Of a stretch of DNA of 64,000 nt, positions 36,601 to 51,600 are shown piece after piece. The stretch is taken from assembly GCA_947044405.1 (NCBI GenBank), contig CAMRHE010000029.1, positions 705,001-769,000 on the forward strand, read 5' to 3'. Position 1 is the first letter of the stretch. Each line of letters starts with the position of its first letter. A model generated the notes under the pieces. It had not been told where the DNA came from and searched no databases. It worked only from the letters and a program-made list of their open reading frames with translations. The position numbers and the translations under genes are program-made. Source of the stretch: Leptodactylus fallax. Taxonomy: Eukaryota; Chordata; Amphibia; Anura; Leptodactylidae.

Positions 36601-39600
36601 TTCTGCAACGGACTCTGGCGCAGATGTGAACCCATCCATCAGTTTAGAGCAGAGGACCTCCTGCGATGTACTAGAATTGTTAAAGTGTAACTAAACTTTC
36701 AGACAGCTTCATATTTTTCTGATTTGTGTCATTTATAAATTTTATAATATACTTTATTAACAAATATTGTCTCCTTTCTGTGAAATCCTGCATTTTTCAC
36801 TCTTTCTCTTGCTTCTGTATTGAGAGCTGTTCCTGAGTAACTGTGTATAGAGTACGGGCTTGGAGTTCAGTCTGTGTAAAATGTAGAGAAAATGAGGGTG
36901 GGGGAGGGTCATATGAGAAGAGGTTGCAGTGCTATCTATATTATTTACAGAGATATCACTGGTTGAAAACACAGTCAGAATTAGGATATTTATATGCAGG
37001 TGCATAATATATACAATACAAATATCCTAATCCCAACTAATCTCCTTTTCATATGACACAAAAAGCAAGTTTGTACATTTTATAATGCCCGAAATATAAC
37101 TATTTGAACCCCTACACAGCCCCGTACTCCAAGCCCATACACAGTAACATGCAGTAAGAGGCAGGAACAGATCTCAATACAGAAGACAGGGGAAAGAATA
37201 GAGACAGGATTTCATAGAAAGGAGACAAAATGTGTTAATAAATACTGCCAGAAAATCGAAAGTAGTACGAAAGTTCAGTTACGCTTTAAGAGGCCGGTGC
37301 TTACTATTATTTCTGACACATCTCACATCAGCGCAGGCATAGATTAAGTTTGGCACACTAAACAATTTTGTGGAGGAAAGCTACAAAATTATGCTAAACT
37401 TGGTGCAAATCTATGCCTGCTCATAACAGATGTAGGTATCATTTTCTGACTTTTACATGGTCCCAAATGTTCCAGGCTTTAAAGAGGACCTTTCATGTAT
37501 ATGCAGTTTTACATACCGCTAGAAAGCCAATAGTGCACTGAATTCAGCGCACTGTCGGCTTTCCCATTATGTGCCCCGGGGCTGGCGCTATCGGTGGTCA
37601 TAGTGTCACCATCCACAGTCAGAAAGGCGTTCCTGTAAGGAACGCCCCCTCTGACAGTACAGGGCTATAGGATGAGTACAGTCAGGGAGGGCGTTCCTTA
37701 CTGCCCAGTGATGACGCTGAGCTGTGAGGAACGGCCCCCAGTACAGTGCTATGGACCAATACTGTCAGGGAGGGCGTTACTCACTGCCCAGCTAGACTGT
37801 CAGGAACGCCCTTCTGACAGTGGGCTGAGATCGGTAACGGCACCGATATCTCCAGCCCCGGGGCACATAACGGGAAAGCTGACAGTACACTGAATTCAGC
37901 ACACTGTTGGCTTTCTAGCAGTATATAAAACCACATGTGCATGAGGACCTGGAAGGTCCTCTTTAAGGAGGTGTGTCCCTTTTAAAAACTTTGGTGTAGA
38001 TCACTCCATCTTTGTTTTCCCTAGGGTGGCAAAAATACTAGTTTCAGTAAATGTGGGCCCATGTCTTTTTGTCTGAGGCTGATTCAAACTGATGTCATCA
38101 TGATGGGACTCATAAAGGCTTAGGCCCCATATGGTGTAACGCAGCTACACAGCAAAAACACGTTGTGTTTTTTTCATTGCGTTTTTGCTGTGGTTTTTTT
38201 TTCCCTATCAAGACTGAAGCCATACGTTGTGAAAACACAGCGTTTTTGCCGCGGAGGAAATGCCATGGCAAAAATGCTGCATTTTTACAGTACCTGCAAA
38301 GTGGATGGTATTCTGGCTAATCCCATCCACACATTGCAGAAAAAAAATCTGCAGCAGATAACCCCTCCGGAAACACTGACGTTTTTTGTATAGGTAAAAT
38401 TGGGGCAGAAAGTCCGCAGAGGAAAACTCTTCCGTCACGTTTTTTTCCGCAGTGTGTTTCTGCTGCGCTTCGCTACACGGTGCCTTAGCCTAAATCTAAA
38501 TGGAAAACACTTGTGATTCCGAAGCTGAAATTAAAATGCTGCATTTTTCAAAAATGCACATTTTTTTGAAAACGCCGCTTTTCCGCAGCTTTATTTTCCC
38601 CACTATGTCTGGAGGAGATGACACAATCTCATTGACCTTGCTGGGACTGTAAAATGCTGCGTTTCTGCAACGTGAGACCTTAGCCAAAAACTGATTTGCA
38701 GCTTGCTATTTGTCTCTTGGAAAAAAATCATCTATACAAGAAAATAGGAGTGTGAACCTTACTTTACTTTGTCGCTGTGGTATCCCACATGCAGAGACAA
38801 CACCACAAACAGTACAATGCAGTGGACAGACTATGCGAGCTGTGTTGTGTAACACTCAGTGCACCTCTACAGAGAATAGACATAGGGAGTATAGACACAT
38901 AAGGTAATTGCTTCTCAGTCCTATACATTATTGATCAGCACAAGAAATGCTGGCAGTGGAGACATTCTGGTAAAAGGGATCTGTCAATGTCGTAATAGCT
39001 TTCTTCAAATAAGTACAAGCAAGAGGCTCTGGGGATTTAAGCTTGCTTTTCCAAAAACACACAGCATATAGCTTCCAGGCCTGGCTGCTGGTTCAGTCTC
39101 TACATACCATCTGTACAATTAGAATGCATACCAGTGAATATTGTGTCAGATTTACTAATGTTCCATAGGAGCAGTCACCTATAGGAACTACTGTAAATTA
39201 GTAATCTACATTGTCCACATATGTCAACTGATATAAACTAGCTGCAGAAGATACAAAAGATGTTAAATCCTCAAGTACCACAATATCATATACATTCACT
39301 GGAGCCAGTTATATATATATATATTTTTTTTTTTTTTTAAAACTATAGAAAACACTTACATCTAATATTGTTTTAGTAAATTGCATGCTTCTTTTATCAC
39401 ATCACCATGTTCACATTATCGCTCGTCTTCATTTCATCAGAATTAAGAATAGCGTAAATTGTTCTTGACATTAAAACAAAAAACCCTAAAAACTGACTGA
39501 CAGGAAATTGTAATTGGGTAATTGGGATCCATCAAATGGAATTAATTCATCAAAGCTGTCTTGTGTTTTGTGCTTGTTAATAATGGAAGCGGTGATGCTA

Positions 39601-42600
39601 CAGCTTTGCGTTGGCACATACATACATGCATAGATATATATATATATACAGTGGGGAAAAAAAAGTATTTAGTCAGCCACCAATTGTGCAAGTTCTCCCA
39701 CTTAATAAGATGAGGTCGGCCTGTAATTGTCATCATAGGTAGACCTCAACTATGAGAGACAAAATGAGAAAACAAATCCAGAAAATCACATTGTCTGATT
39801 TTTTAAGAATTTATTTACAAATTATGGTGGAAAATAAGTATTTGGTCACCTACAAACAAGCAAGATTTCTGGCTCTCACAGACCTGTAACTTCTTCTTTA
39901 AGAGGCTCCTCTGTCCTCCACTCATTACCTGTAGTAATGGCTCCTGTTTGACATTGTTATCAGTATAAAAGACACCTGTCCACAACCTCAAACAGTCACA
40001 CTCCAAACTCCACTATGGTGAAGACCAAAGAGCTGTGGAAGGACACCAGAAACAAAATTGTAGACCTGCACCAGGCTGGGAAGACTGAATCTGAATCTAA
40101 TAGGCAAGCAGCTTGGTGTGAAGAAATCAACTCTAGGACCAATAATTAGAAAATGGAAGACATACAAGACCACTGATAATCTACCTCCATCAGGGGCTCC
40201 ACGCAAGATCTCACCCCGTGGGGTCAAAATGATCACAAGAACGATGAGCAAAAATCCCAGAAGCACACGGAGGGACCTAGTGAATGACCTGCAGAAAGCT
40301 GGGACTAACGTAACAAAGGCTACCGCCAGTAACACACTACGCCGCCAGGGACTCAGATCCTGCAGTGCCAGACGTGTCCCCTGCTTAAGCCAGTACATAT
40401 CCGGGCCCATCTGAAGTTTGCAAGAGAGCATTTGGATGTTCCAGAAGAGTATTGGGAGAATGTAATACGGTCAGATGAAACCAAAGTAGAACTGTTTGGT
40501 AGAAACACAACTCGTCGTGTTTGGAGTAGATTGAATGATGAGTTGCATCCAAAGAACACCATACCTACTGTGAAGCAGACCCAGACTACATTTTTTGTGA
40601 TGGATTTAGAGTTTTCCATACCAGAAGACCACTATTTTATGCAATTTTGGGTTCTAATCCCAAAGAGGTTTTACTGAATATAGTTAAGTGTGGAAATATC
40701 AATATCAGTCGAATGTACAGTGGGGAAAAAAAGTATTTAGTCAGCCACCAATTGTGCAAGTTCTCCCACTTAAAGAAATGAGAGGCCTGTAATTGTCATC
40801 ATAGGTAGACCTCAACTATGAGAGACAAAATGAGAAAACATATCTAGAAAATCACATTGTCTGATTTTTAAAGAATTTTTTTGCAAATTATGGTGGAAAA
40901 TAAGTATTTGGTCAATAAGAAAAGTTCATCTCAATACTTTGTTATATATGCTTTGTTGGCAAAGACAGAGGTCAAACGTTTTCTGTAAGTATTCACAAGG
41001 TTGGCACACACTGTTTCTGGTATGTTGGCCCATTCCTCCATGCAGATCTCCTCTAGAGCAGTGATGTTTTGGGGATGTCGCTGGGCAACACGGACTTTCA
41101 ATTCCCTCCAAAGGTATTCTATGGGGTTGAGATCTGGAGACTGGCTAGGCCACTCCAGGACCTTGAAATGCTTCTTACAAAGCCACTCCTTCGTTGCCCT
41201 GATGGTGTGCTTCGGATCATTGTCATGCTGAAAGACCCAGCCACGTTTCACCTTCAATGCCCTTGCTGATGGAAGGAAGTTTGCACTCAAAATCTCACAA
41301 TACATGGCCCCATTCTTTCTTTCATGTACAAGGATCAGTCGTCCTGGTCCCTTTGCAGAGAAACAGCCCTAAAGCATGATGTTGCCACCCCCATGCTTCA
41401 CAGTAGGTATGGTGTTCTTTGGATGCAACTCAGCATTCACTCTCCTCCAAACACGACGAGTTGTGTTTCTACCAAACAGTTCTACTTTGGTTTCATCTGA
41501 CCAAATGACATTCTCCCAGTACTCTTCTGGAACATCCAAATGCTCTCTAGCAAACTTCAGACAGGCCCGGATATGTACTGGCTTAAGCAGGGGGACACGT
41601 CTGGCACTGCAGGATCTGAGCCCCTGGAGGCGTAGTGTGTTACTGATGGTAGCATTTGTTACGTTAGTCCCAGCTTTCTGCAGGTCATTCACTAGGTCCC
41701 CCCGTGTGGTTCTAGGATTTTTGTTCTCCGTTCTTGTTATCATTTTGACCCCACGGGGTGAGATCTTGCGTGGAGCCCCTGATGGAGGGAGATTATCAGT
41801 GGTCTTGTATGTCTTCCATTTTCTAATTATTGCTCCCACAGTTGATTTCTTCACACCAAGCTGCTTGCCTATTGCAGATTCAGTCTTCCCAGCCTGGTGC
41901 AGGTCTACAATTTAGTTTCTGGTGTCCTTCCACAGCTCTTTGGTCTTCACCATAGTGGAGTTTGGAGTGTGACTGTTTGAGGTTTTGGACAGGTGTCTTT
42001 TATACTGATAACAATGTGAAACAGGAGCCATTACTGCAGGTAATGAGTGGAGGACAGAGGAGCCTCTTAAAGAAGAAGTTACAGGTCTGTGAGAACCGGA
42101 AATCTTGCTTGCTTGTAGGTGACCAAATACTTATTTTCCACCATAATTTGCAAATAAATTCTTAAAAAATCAGACCATGTGATTTTCTAGATATGTTTTC
42201 TCATTTCGTCTCTCATAGTTGAGGTCTACCTATGATGACAATTACAGGCCTCTCTCATCTTTTTAAGTGGGAGACCTTGCACAATTGGTGGCTGACGAAA
42301 TACTTTGTTTCCCCAATGTATATGAAGAATACAATGAACATCCTATAAGATTCGCATACTGGGAAAGCATTTTATAACAATATATATGAAAGCTCCACAA
42401 ATATGAACACATCAGGACATCCATGAGATATCCTTGTCAAAGTGTGACAGGCCAAGAGTCAAAATGCTTGAGCATGTGAAACGTCACATTATATGATTTT
42501 GTGCCTCGGCTGTAATGGGAGTCTTGTAGGAACACAGTCTACTACCAGCCAGTCAGAGCCTATAAAGGACATGACCCATATAAAAGTAGGTAGTTATAAT

Positions 42601-45600
42601 GAGTAAAGGATGAAAAAGTTCAGTCTGTGGGATAAATCCGAGACAGACAGTCTGCCTAGTCTAAGCAGTAGAGCTTGTTGGCCTTGGACCTGTTCTGAAT
42701 TATTAATGTAGACATATTACACAACAGTTTACAGCAGTAGAGAGTCCACAGGTGTGAAGACCCTTCAGTACAGGGGTGTCTACAATAGGTGCTCTGTATT
42801 CTCCACTAGTTGTATATATGGTACATGACAATTATATAAAGTAAGGGTCTGGGGTATAAGCCCTATGGAGTGCAATCTTTATTGTTGTAATACTGCCTAG
42901 CTATCTCTTTGGTGCTTACCGCATTAACTATACATGATGGATAGATGCTGAATATGGAAAGTAACCGCACTAGTATTGCCATGTAAATTAGTCACGTTAT
43001 ATTGCAGGTTGTCATAGGATTACTATATATGGCCGCTGTCACACAAGCTGCAGTATTGTAGCTGGAGTCATAGTGCGTGCCAAGAACCTGGGAGGCCAAT
43101 TACAATGACAGAGAAATACAGAGTGTTCACACTGAATATGCAGACGTGAGGCAAAGAAAGTGCTTGTAACCGTTCCTGCACCTTTAGAACACTATTCTGA
43201 TAGAAAAAAAACAATTTTAAGATGGGATCTTTCTTCTTCCTTAGGTTTATGAGCTCAATACCTCACATAATGGCTGTCAGCAGACAACTTGAGTACTACA
43301 CATATGGTCATAGTAAAGTGAAAAAAGGGGCATGTAAATTTTGTTAACACATTGATTTATGGAATCAGCCTCAGCCTACCGCAACTGTTATACCACCAGA
43401 TATTCTGATGTAATGCCAGTTATGACATGTATGTCTTGGTACAATGCCCAATATGTATAGTAATGTATGCCCTTTTTCCTCAAGTTATGTGAAATTCACA
43501 TGTGATATGTATATTGTACCCTGCACCTTTAAGAGCATCGGCTACAGTTTGGTATTGGCTAGGCCACATGGGGTGTGTGTTTCGTGTAGGTCCTGATCTG
43601 GACCTGCAAGAATATAAATAAATGTACAAAACTGTGCTATGTTATAGTAGTCAAAAATGGAGGAGAGTGGCGCTCCTCAATTGGCACACCTTCCTAAACT
43701 GATGATAGTGCTGAGGTCTGCGATACCAGCAGCGACCCTGCAAATGTAGAGCTGTGTGTTATGGAGACTGTTGTGTGCAAAGACTCTGTTCTGTAAGCTG
43801 TGCCCTCATTTAGAGACTGTTCATATCCACTCAGCCAGTTGCTTCTTGTTAACCTTTGTGAACACCAACTCTAATTGAAATAAATGGTGCACTGTTCTGG
43901 AATGAGAGAGGGGTATGAGCTGCCAGATATCTCTTATCTCCAGGGAGAACAAAGGATAGGACATACCGTAATGTAGTTCAACGTGTCTGATCCTTCCAGT
44001 GGGGAGGCCACATACACATAAGATAGTTCACATGTCTTGTCCAAATCAACAGGTTTGGCTGACTTTTCTCTTATGTGCATGGGGGGCCTTTATAGTACAG
44101 AAGTCTATAGACAGTCAAAAACTTGGGACGGTGGATGTCTATTCAGTTCTGTGTTGTCACTGAAATGTACAACGAGAAAGAGACATACCCCTCGTCATAT
44201 ACGAGGTGCATTCCCCAGCAGTACTAATACTCATAGCTGGCATCATTTTCAGGCATCATTTACCTCAGTAAACTAGCGGGAACATCGGCCCTTCCCAGGC
44301 TTTTCGCCATGCCCCTTTTTATGTAAGTGGCAACGTTGGCCCAACAAAAAAGATACAGTTGTAAATGTTATGCACAAAAACCTGATTTCACAAATTTTTT
44401 TTTTTACTTTTTATGCTTTGTATGCCAGAAAACTGGCGTGCACGCCATCATGAATCTGCCCCATAGAAATCACACATAACTCAAGTGTACTTGTGAAAGA
44501 GAATATTTCTTAAAAACAGACATATCTATTATGTGATCAAAACAGGTAACAATATTCAGAAAAATCCCAATAATTAGAGGAAAATTCAGGAATAAAACTA
44601 TCATCATTGTAAGAGACAAAAAACCCAGTAACAGTATATCTCAATGTCATATACAATATGTTATCTTCAAAGGAAGGTTTCCATAGCAACTAACCCGCTG
44701 AGCAATGCGCTGCTGTTTTACAGGAATGGCTGCCTTCTGGTTTACAAGTGTGAAAAGTAATTTGGTTTGCGGCAAGAAAAGGGGACTAAAGGAACTTTGC
44801 TAGTTTTTAAGACTAGAAAACTATGATATGATAACTAATCTAAAATGGCCATAGATGTAATATATAGAGATAACTTGGCTAATATAACGGACTACAAGTA
44901 TCTAAAGGAATAATCTATGCTCATAAAAATTTGTTTAATCTAAAAGTAATATATCAGATGTATAATGTCTCCCAAACCAACAACAGTGCCTGTGCCATGG
45001 GAGCCAGGTGACCCGGGGGTGGTGACATGACCTGAGCTCCTGGTCTATTAGCATTCCACCAGTTAGGTTTAAACTGCCCAAATAAAATTGTTTAAATTCT
45101 TAAAAGGGTTGTCCAGTTTCAGACCAATATTAACCACTTCAGTACCGGGCTAATTTCTTTGGTTCAGGACCAGACGCATTTTCCGGTTTTTTTGTATATG
45201 CGGTTTTGAGGGCAATAACATTTTTATGATTTAGGTTATTCAACAATTTTTTTCGCCTTTTTTTCGTGACACATAGGGTTTTATTTTTATGTTATTTTTA
45301 TTTTTGCATGTTTTTTCTTTTTTGTATATCCGGGAAAATATAAACAAAAGAGGAGGGAAAAAGAGTCTCTTTTTCACATTTCACATTTATTTGTTTTGTT
45401 TTTTTCAAGTGCTACTAAAAAAACTTTTTAAAATAGTGTTCCCTCTCCATTACAGTAATTTTTATTTTGTACTGTCGTCGGGAGTGTGACTAGAACCTGT
45501 GATGTGGGCACAGTATTGGAGTATTATTTTTTATATTTTTGAAATTAATTTTATTTTAATTTCTATATTTTACTTTTCTATTTATTTATTTTTACATTGT

Positions 45601-48600
45601 GTCCCCATAAGGTCATAATAGACCTCTGGGGGGCATCTGAACACAATTTTTTTGGTGGGGGGGCTGATTTCCCCTGTAACTGGGGCTGATACCTATAGCT
45701 CCAGTTACAGGAGAAATACAGCCTCCTGCCCATAACTACTGAGCAGCTCTAACAGTCTCTGGTCAGAGGGGAGTGGCATCATGGTGGCTCCCATAGCTGT
45801 GTGTACAAGAAGGCAGGGAAGGTAATAAATGGATTACCTTCCTTTTGTATCCATCTGCCATTGATTACAATGTTAAAAAAAACATCTGGTGCTTTCTGTC
45901 ATGTATCCTTTTTCTTGTAAAAAACAGATCCAGAAAAGGATGCAAATGGACCACAACTGATCATTTTAAACACCCACTGAAAACAATGAGTGTTTGAAAG
46001 GATCCTTTCTAACCAGTTTTTCTGTCGTTTCAATGGAAGAGAAAAACTGGTTAGCAACGGATGGCACAATGCAGGTCTGAACATAGCCTGAGGCCGGGGC
46101 CCCACGTGGTGAATACCATCCACACATTGCAGAATGCTGTGATTTCCAAAACCGTTGCGTTTTTAGAAATCACAGCATGTCAATTATACCTATGGAAATG
46201 CTGGCAGTATAATTGAAGCAGAAAGTCCGCAGAGGAAAACTGCGGACTTTCTGTGAAAAGTGCTGCGGATTTTTCCCATAACGCTTTTTTGCACCGGCCT
46301 TCGTGGGGCCTTAGCCTAAGACAGTCTTTTCCAACACAAACTGTAAGGGTATGTTCACAAAGTATCTTTCCACCATAATTTTGGCATTATTTGGCAGTGA
46401 TTTTCCATTGAATGCAAATCCATTTCAGTTCAGAACTGCAAACCATACAAGGAAACCAGACTCATAGTCATAGATTTCTTTCATCATGATGGTAGTATAC
46501 ATTATAGTATTGTGCAACCATAAAACAGCTACTATATAAATGTATTAGTTATAATTCTGATTTGTGCTGGTGCCACAATAAAGTACTAAAGTAACAGATT
46601 GGACAGAGTTTACACTAATATATACTCTCATAAAACCAATAGCAGGGAGCGACTATGCGACAGAGAATCCATGAAGCAACACGAGATTATGGGGTACCTA
46701 CCTTATCATTGGGTTCTGTAGTGGCCCCTTGAAGCAAGTCACACAGAAAAGATAAGTCGGGCAAGTTATGTTTGTTAGGATTTTCATGCTCTTTCCATTC
46801 CTACAAAAGGTAAAATGACAAATGAGTTCAGAAGATTATTAACTAAACTGCAAGAAAGTGTTAAGTGTAGGACTCTTGGTATCTAAGAAATGTTCACAAC
46901 ACACGAGATTGAAAGACTGCGTGAAAATTCACTTAACATTGACTATAATAAAAGAAAAATGATATATACAGCATCCTGATTTTATCACAATCATATATGT
47001 GGACAAGTCGTCTCCAGCTGCTAAGGACATTAAGTCATCTTCTTCCAGCATTACCACTTCCAGAAATCCAGGAGATGAAGACGATCTTGTCTACTTGGAT
47101 GTCTCCATCAAAGACAAGTCTAAATCTTCAAGAGTATATGGTGAGTTATAAGTGTAGCTATGTTCCTTATGAAAATACAGACGTTCCATTGAAGGCACAT
47201 CTAAAAGAGGTCATGAGGAAAATAATCTTTAGTCATAATCACAAGTATCCTTGTATGAAAGATATTCTTCCAGTAATCTGGACACTTCCTTGGAGTGTAT
47301 TAGTATGAGGATGAAATGAGACTGATCATGAATAATGATATGATCCGTATAACCATGATGTTTATAACATCACTACCTCTATAAATATGATTTATTGTTA
47401 TCCTTATTAATATATCAGATCAGACAGGATCCGACAATCCGGCACTGATCAGCTGTTCACAGACTCAGAGAGACTCGGGTGAGCGCTTCCGCTTCACAGG
47501 CCAGAGATGTCACATTCATCAGTCACATGACCTGTTTGCACCTCAGTCCCAATGAAGTGAATGGGGCTGAGCGTCAAGACCAAACAATGTATGGCACTGT
47601 GCTTGGTAAGCAATGAGAAGCCTGCAGTGCTTGTCGGACACTGCAGACTCCAAGCAGCTGAACGGTGGGGGAACTGGGTGTAAAACTCCCATTGATCTAG
47701 TATTGATGGCCTATCTTAAGCATACAACATCAATATCATAATCCTGGAAAACCCCGTTAAGCTTGTTGTCTGTTTCCAGTAGAAAAAAAAAAAAAAAAAA
47801 AAAAAGGCAGAATTGTGAATGCAGCTCAGGACTATAAAACAACTGGTAACTACAGAAAAGGTAATTCAACAGATCTACAAAGTTACTCAACTACTTAGGT
47901 AAATTATCTATCTAGACACTCACTATAAGATGCTCTAGTCGGGTACTGAAAGAGCAAAAAAAAAAAAAGATACAGTATATGGTTAAAAAGTTTCCAGATG
48001 CATGGTCCAGGGTTTATAGCTGTCAAATAAAAGCACTTGCATTATGTCTGCTTTGAATATATATATTTAGAAAGCCAGGGCTACGACTTCTAGAGTTTCC
48101 AGTCGACTTGTCCCGATAACAAAAAGATACTAAAATAATAAAAATGTAGTAGACTTGAGTGATTTGTCTGGCCGTTCCTACTGAACACTATATGCCTGAA
48201 TGGTTAGACAGAAGAAATAATTATCTCCTGTCACTACAGCGGTTCATGACCCCAAAACAGCTTAGCATAGTATGTTCCTTCCGACAGACTACCTAATGTA
48301 TAGTGTCCTGCTGGTGAACCGGCCTGCGCCATACCCCTGAGGCCTCTTATACTTTCACTGCTCATTTCAGCTTTTTACAAGTCTATTTTTTAGCCTCTTG
48401 AAATATGCTAATGTCAGCCCAGGTATAATTCTGCCATCAGTCCAAGCCATAAAAGCGCAGCCAAAGCAAAATTCTTATTGGCCAATTAAGAATGGATAAG
48501 GAGCTTGGCCTGGAAATTTCCTCAACCTGTCAAAGCCAGCAAAGTAATAGACACAAAAGACAAATGCTAACGGGGTAAGTAACTGTATATAAAAGTTCTA

Positions 48601-51600
48601 CAAATAGGATATTAAACCTGACCTGTAGCAAATATTAAGAAACAAAAATTAACCATTTCCTGACCAGACCATTTTCCATGGTTCATGACTGGACACATTT
48701 TTGTGTCTTCGTGTGCTTTTGAAAACATTTATTTCAAACAATTTTTGAATCTTTTTAGTTAATACATTGGGATATATTTTTATATCATTTTTATTTTTTT
48801 TTTTGCACTTTTTTATTATCCAGGAAAATGTAAAAACAAAAAGGGATGAAAAAAGTGCGACTAAAATATTTCTTTAAATAATTTTCTGTCTACATTATGG
48901 TTCTTTTTATGTAGGTGACACATAGTTTTATGTAGCCAGGGCAGGGCTAAAATCTGTGATGTAGATGTGGTTGTGGCTTTCATTTTTTTTTACACATTGT
49001 ACTCTACATAAGGGAATTTCAAAACTTGTTTTTCTTTGCTAATGTCCCCTGTAACTGGGGCTGATACATTAGCCCCAGTTATAGGAGGAATACAGCCTCC
49101 TAGCATACACTACAGAATTCATCTGGGTCCTCTAGGGCCCAGCAGCTTCCTATGTTCCCTGAAACCCGCATATCATGTAACCGCAGGACTGGGAGAAAGC
49201 TGCAGCATGGAGGCTTCCATAGCTATATGTCCAACCAGTACATCTTTGCAGAGTTAGATGCCGACCACTGGGACATATATAGTCAAGGAGTGGCTAGCAA
49301 GCAGTTAAGGGATTGGGTAGCTTTGGGTATAAGGACAAAGTATTAAATCTGAGCTTTGTAAAATGACAGTTTAGCGGCGAACTAATTACAATGTGTATAT
49401 ATATATATATATATGAATGGACTGTATAGAGATCTTTCTAATGATCTGTTTACACCAGGTCATTATACCATGACAAGAGGAATCCTTTACATCTACAGGA
49501 AAAAAGGTTTCACTATTATTATATGCAGAGTGTCTTTACTGTAAGAGCAGTAACACTATGTAAATCTGCACAAGAGGGGCCTGGGTGACTTTAATGAAAG
49601 AATAAAAATAACCATGTGTATTAGATTTCTGGAGATGGGACCTTAATCCAAGGTTTTTTTTTTCCCTTAACATTCTAATTCATTTCTAATGGATTCCATA
49701 GCAAAATCCAACATGAAAAATCCAAAGCATATGGAGGTACAGTACAGTAAAATCCCATGTACTTAAAATGGGAGCCCTGGTATTGTTCAATACTAAACCA
49801 AGCCATAATGTACAGGGTTATACAGGAGACCTTAGGCTTTGTGCCTGTAATTTCAAGTTATCATATTTCATCAGATAAAATATCAACAGATCTTAATATC
49901 TTTAATGTACTCTAAAGGGAGGTGCTCTGGTAGGTCTCCATTAAACTGTCTTTTGCTGCATACAATGTATTGAGTAAGATTTTTTTTCTGTAATATACAA
50001 GTGACATATCAGTGTGGAAGCAGAAACCAGAATCACCCATGAAGCTTGAAGCTGATATATGTATTCAAATCCAACATCTGCAAGGAGTTTGTATGGTCTC
50101 CCCGTGTTTGCGTGGGTTTCCTCTGGCTACTCCGGTTTCCCTCCACACCCCAAAGACCTACTGATAGGGAATGTAGATTGTGAGCCCTATATGGGACAGT
50201 GACTGATAATGTCTGTAAAGTGCTGTGTGATATTTTGGGGTATTTTGCTATACAAGTAACAGAAAGTAAATATCAAGCAATGTATTTATATCTCATAAAA
50301 GAACAAAAATAATAATCTTTTTACAATATGTCATTAACACAAATGCATGTGTTACAATTTGGGAATGGTTTGTACATTAGAGTTGAGTCTTTCCTGGCTT
50401 GTATTGTAAAGGTTTGACTTATATGTACAACACAATTCCATATGCCTCTTATCTGAGAATTATCCAATTATCTGATCTTGCTGACTTGTGTTTTGCTATC
50501 AAACCATTTTCCACCCACCAATGTACTCTAAAGAGATGAACAAGGCAGATACGATTGCATCAATGTCATGTGAAGAGTCATTTCCCTTCACTCACATCCT
50601 ACAGTCCTGTATGACATTCTGATATTCTGCACATGTACACACTTGACATATCAGAGCATGATCACTCTGTGTACAAGCTAAAGGGTTATGTAAAGCTAAA
50701 AAAGGAGGCCTTACATTAGACATAATCTATTTTTATGGTACTAGAACTATACAGAGAAGCCTCCAAAGACTGTATGGGTTTGATGAAGAAGGAGCTCTGA
50801 AATGCTTTGTACAAGTGAATCTAAGGATTATGACTGTTCTTGGGATTTCTTCTCCCATTTCACCTGTAGCAGATGCATTTTTTTTTCTGAACATTTTAAC
50901 TTAACTCATAGTTTGCAGGCACAATAATAGTGTGCACTCCAGAGATCTACAGCAATATTCAAAAGGATTTCATGAACTGAGAGACATAAGCTGGCATGAT
51001 AACACACAGTGGCGTAACTAGGAATGGCTAGGCCCCAAGGCGACCATTTGACATGCGCCCCCCCCCCCGAACCGCCGCCCCCCAAAAAACCCCCGGACCG
51101 CCCCCTCCAACCCCTCCCCCCCGCACAAACCGCATTCCGTCGCACACTATTATGCGCCATAGTGGCGCCTACACACACTATTATGCCTCATAGTGTCCCC
51201 TGCACACGGTATTATGCCCCAATTATGCCCCACAGTGGCCCCTGCACACAGTATTATGCCCCATAGTGGCCCCTGCACACAGTAATATGCTCCATAGTGG
51301 CCTCAGACCCCAGAGTATAATGATCGGAGACCCAGGGGACTGTACAAACATAAAAACCAATGTTACTTACCTCTCCCTGGCTCCTACGCACTCCCCGCTA
51401 CTTGGACCAGATGTTGCGTAAGCCAGGCCTGGTCGTGACGCATAATGACATTGGCTGACGTCTGGGACGTCACCAAACAGGCCGAAGCCTGCCGGAGTAC
51501 AGGAGAGGTAAGTAACAGTGTTTTTTATGTTCCCTCACCTCCCCTGGACCACCGATCATTATAGTATGGGGTCTGAAAAGACCCCAGAGTATAATGATAG

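Noticed and set aside
51024..51266. Proline-rich frame (and its Gly-rich minus-strand counterpart)
   Set aside because: It follows from the poly-C block and tandem repeats of a dispersed element, not from coding selection.
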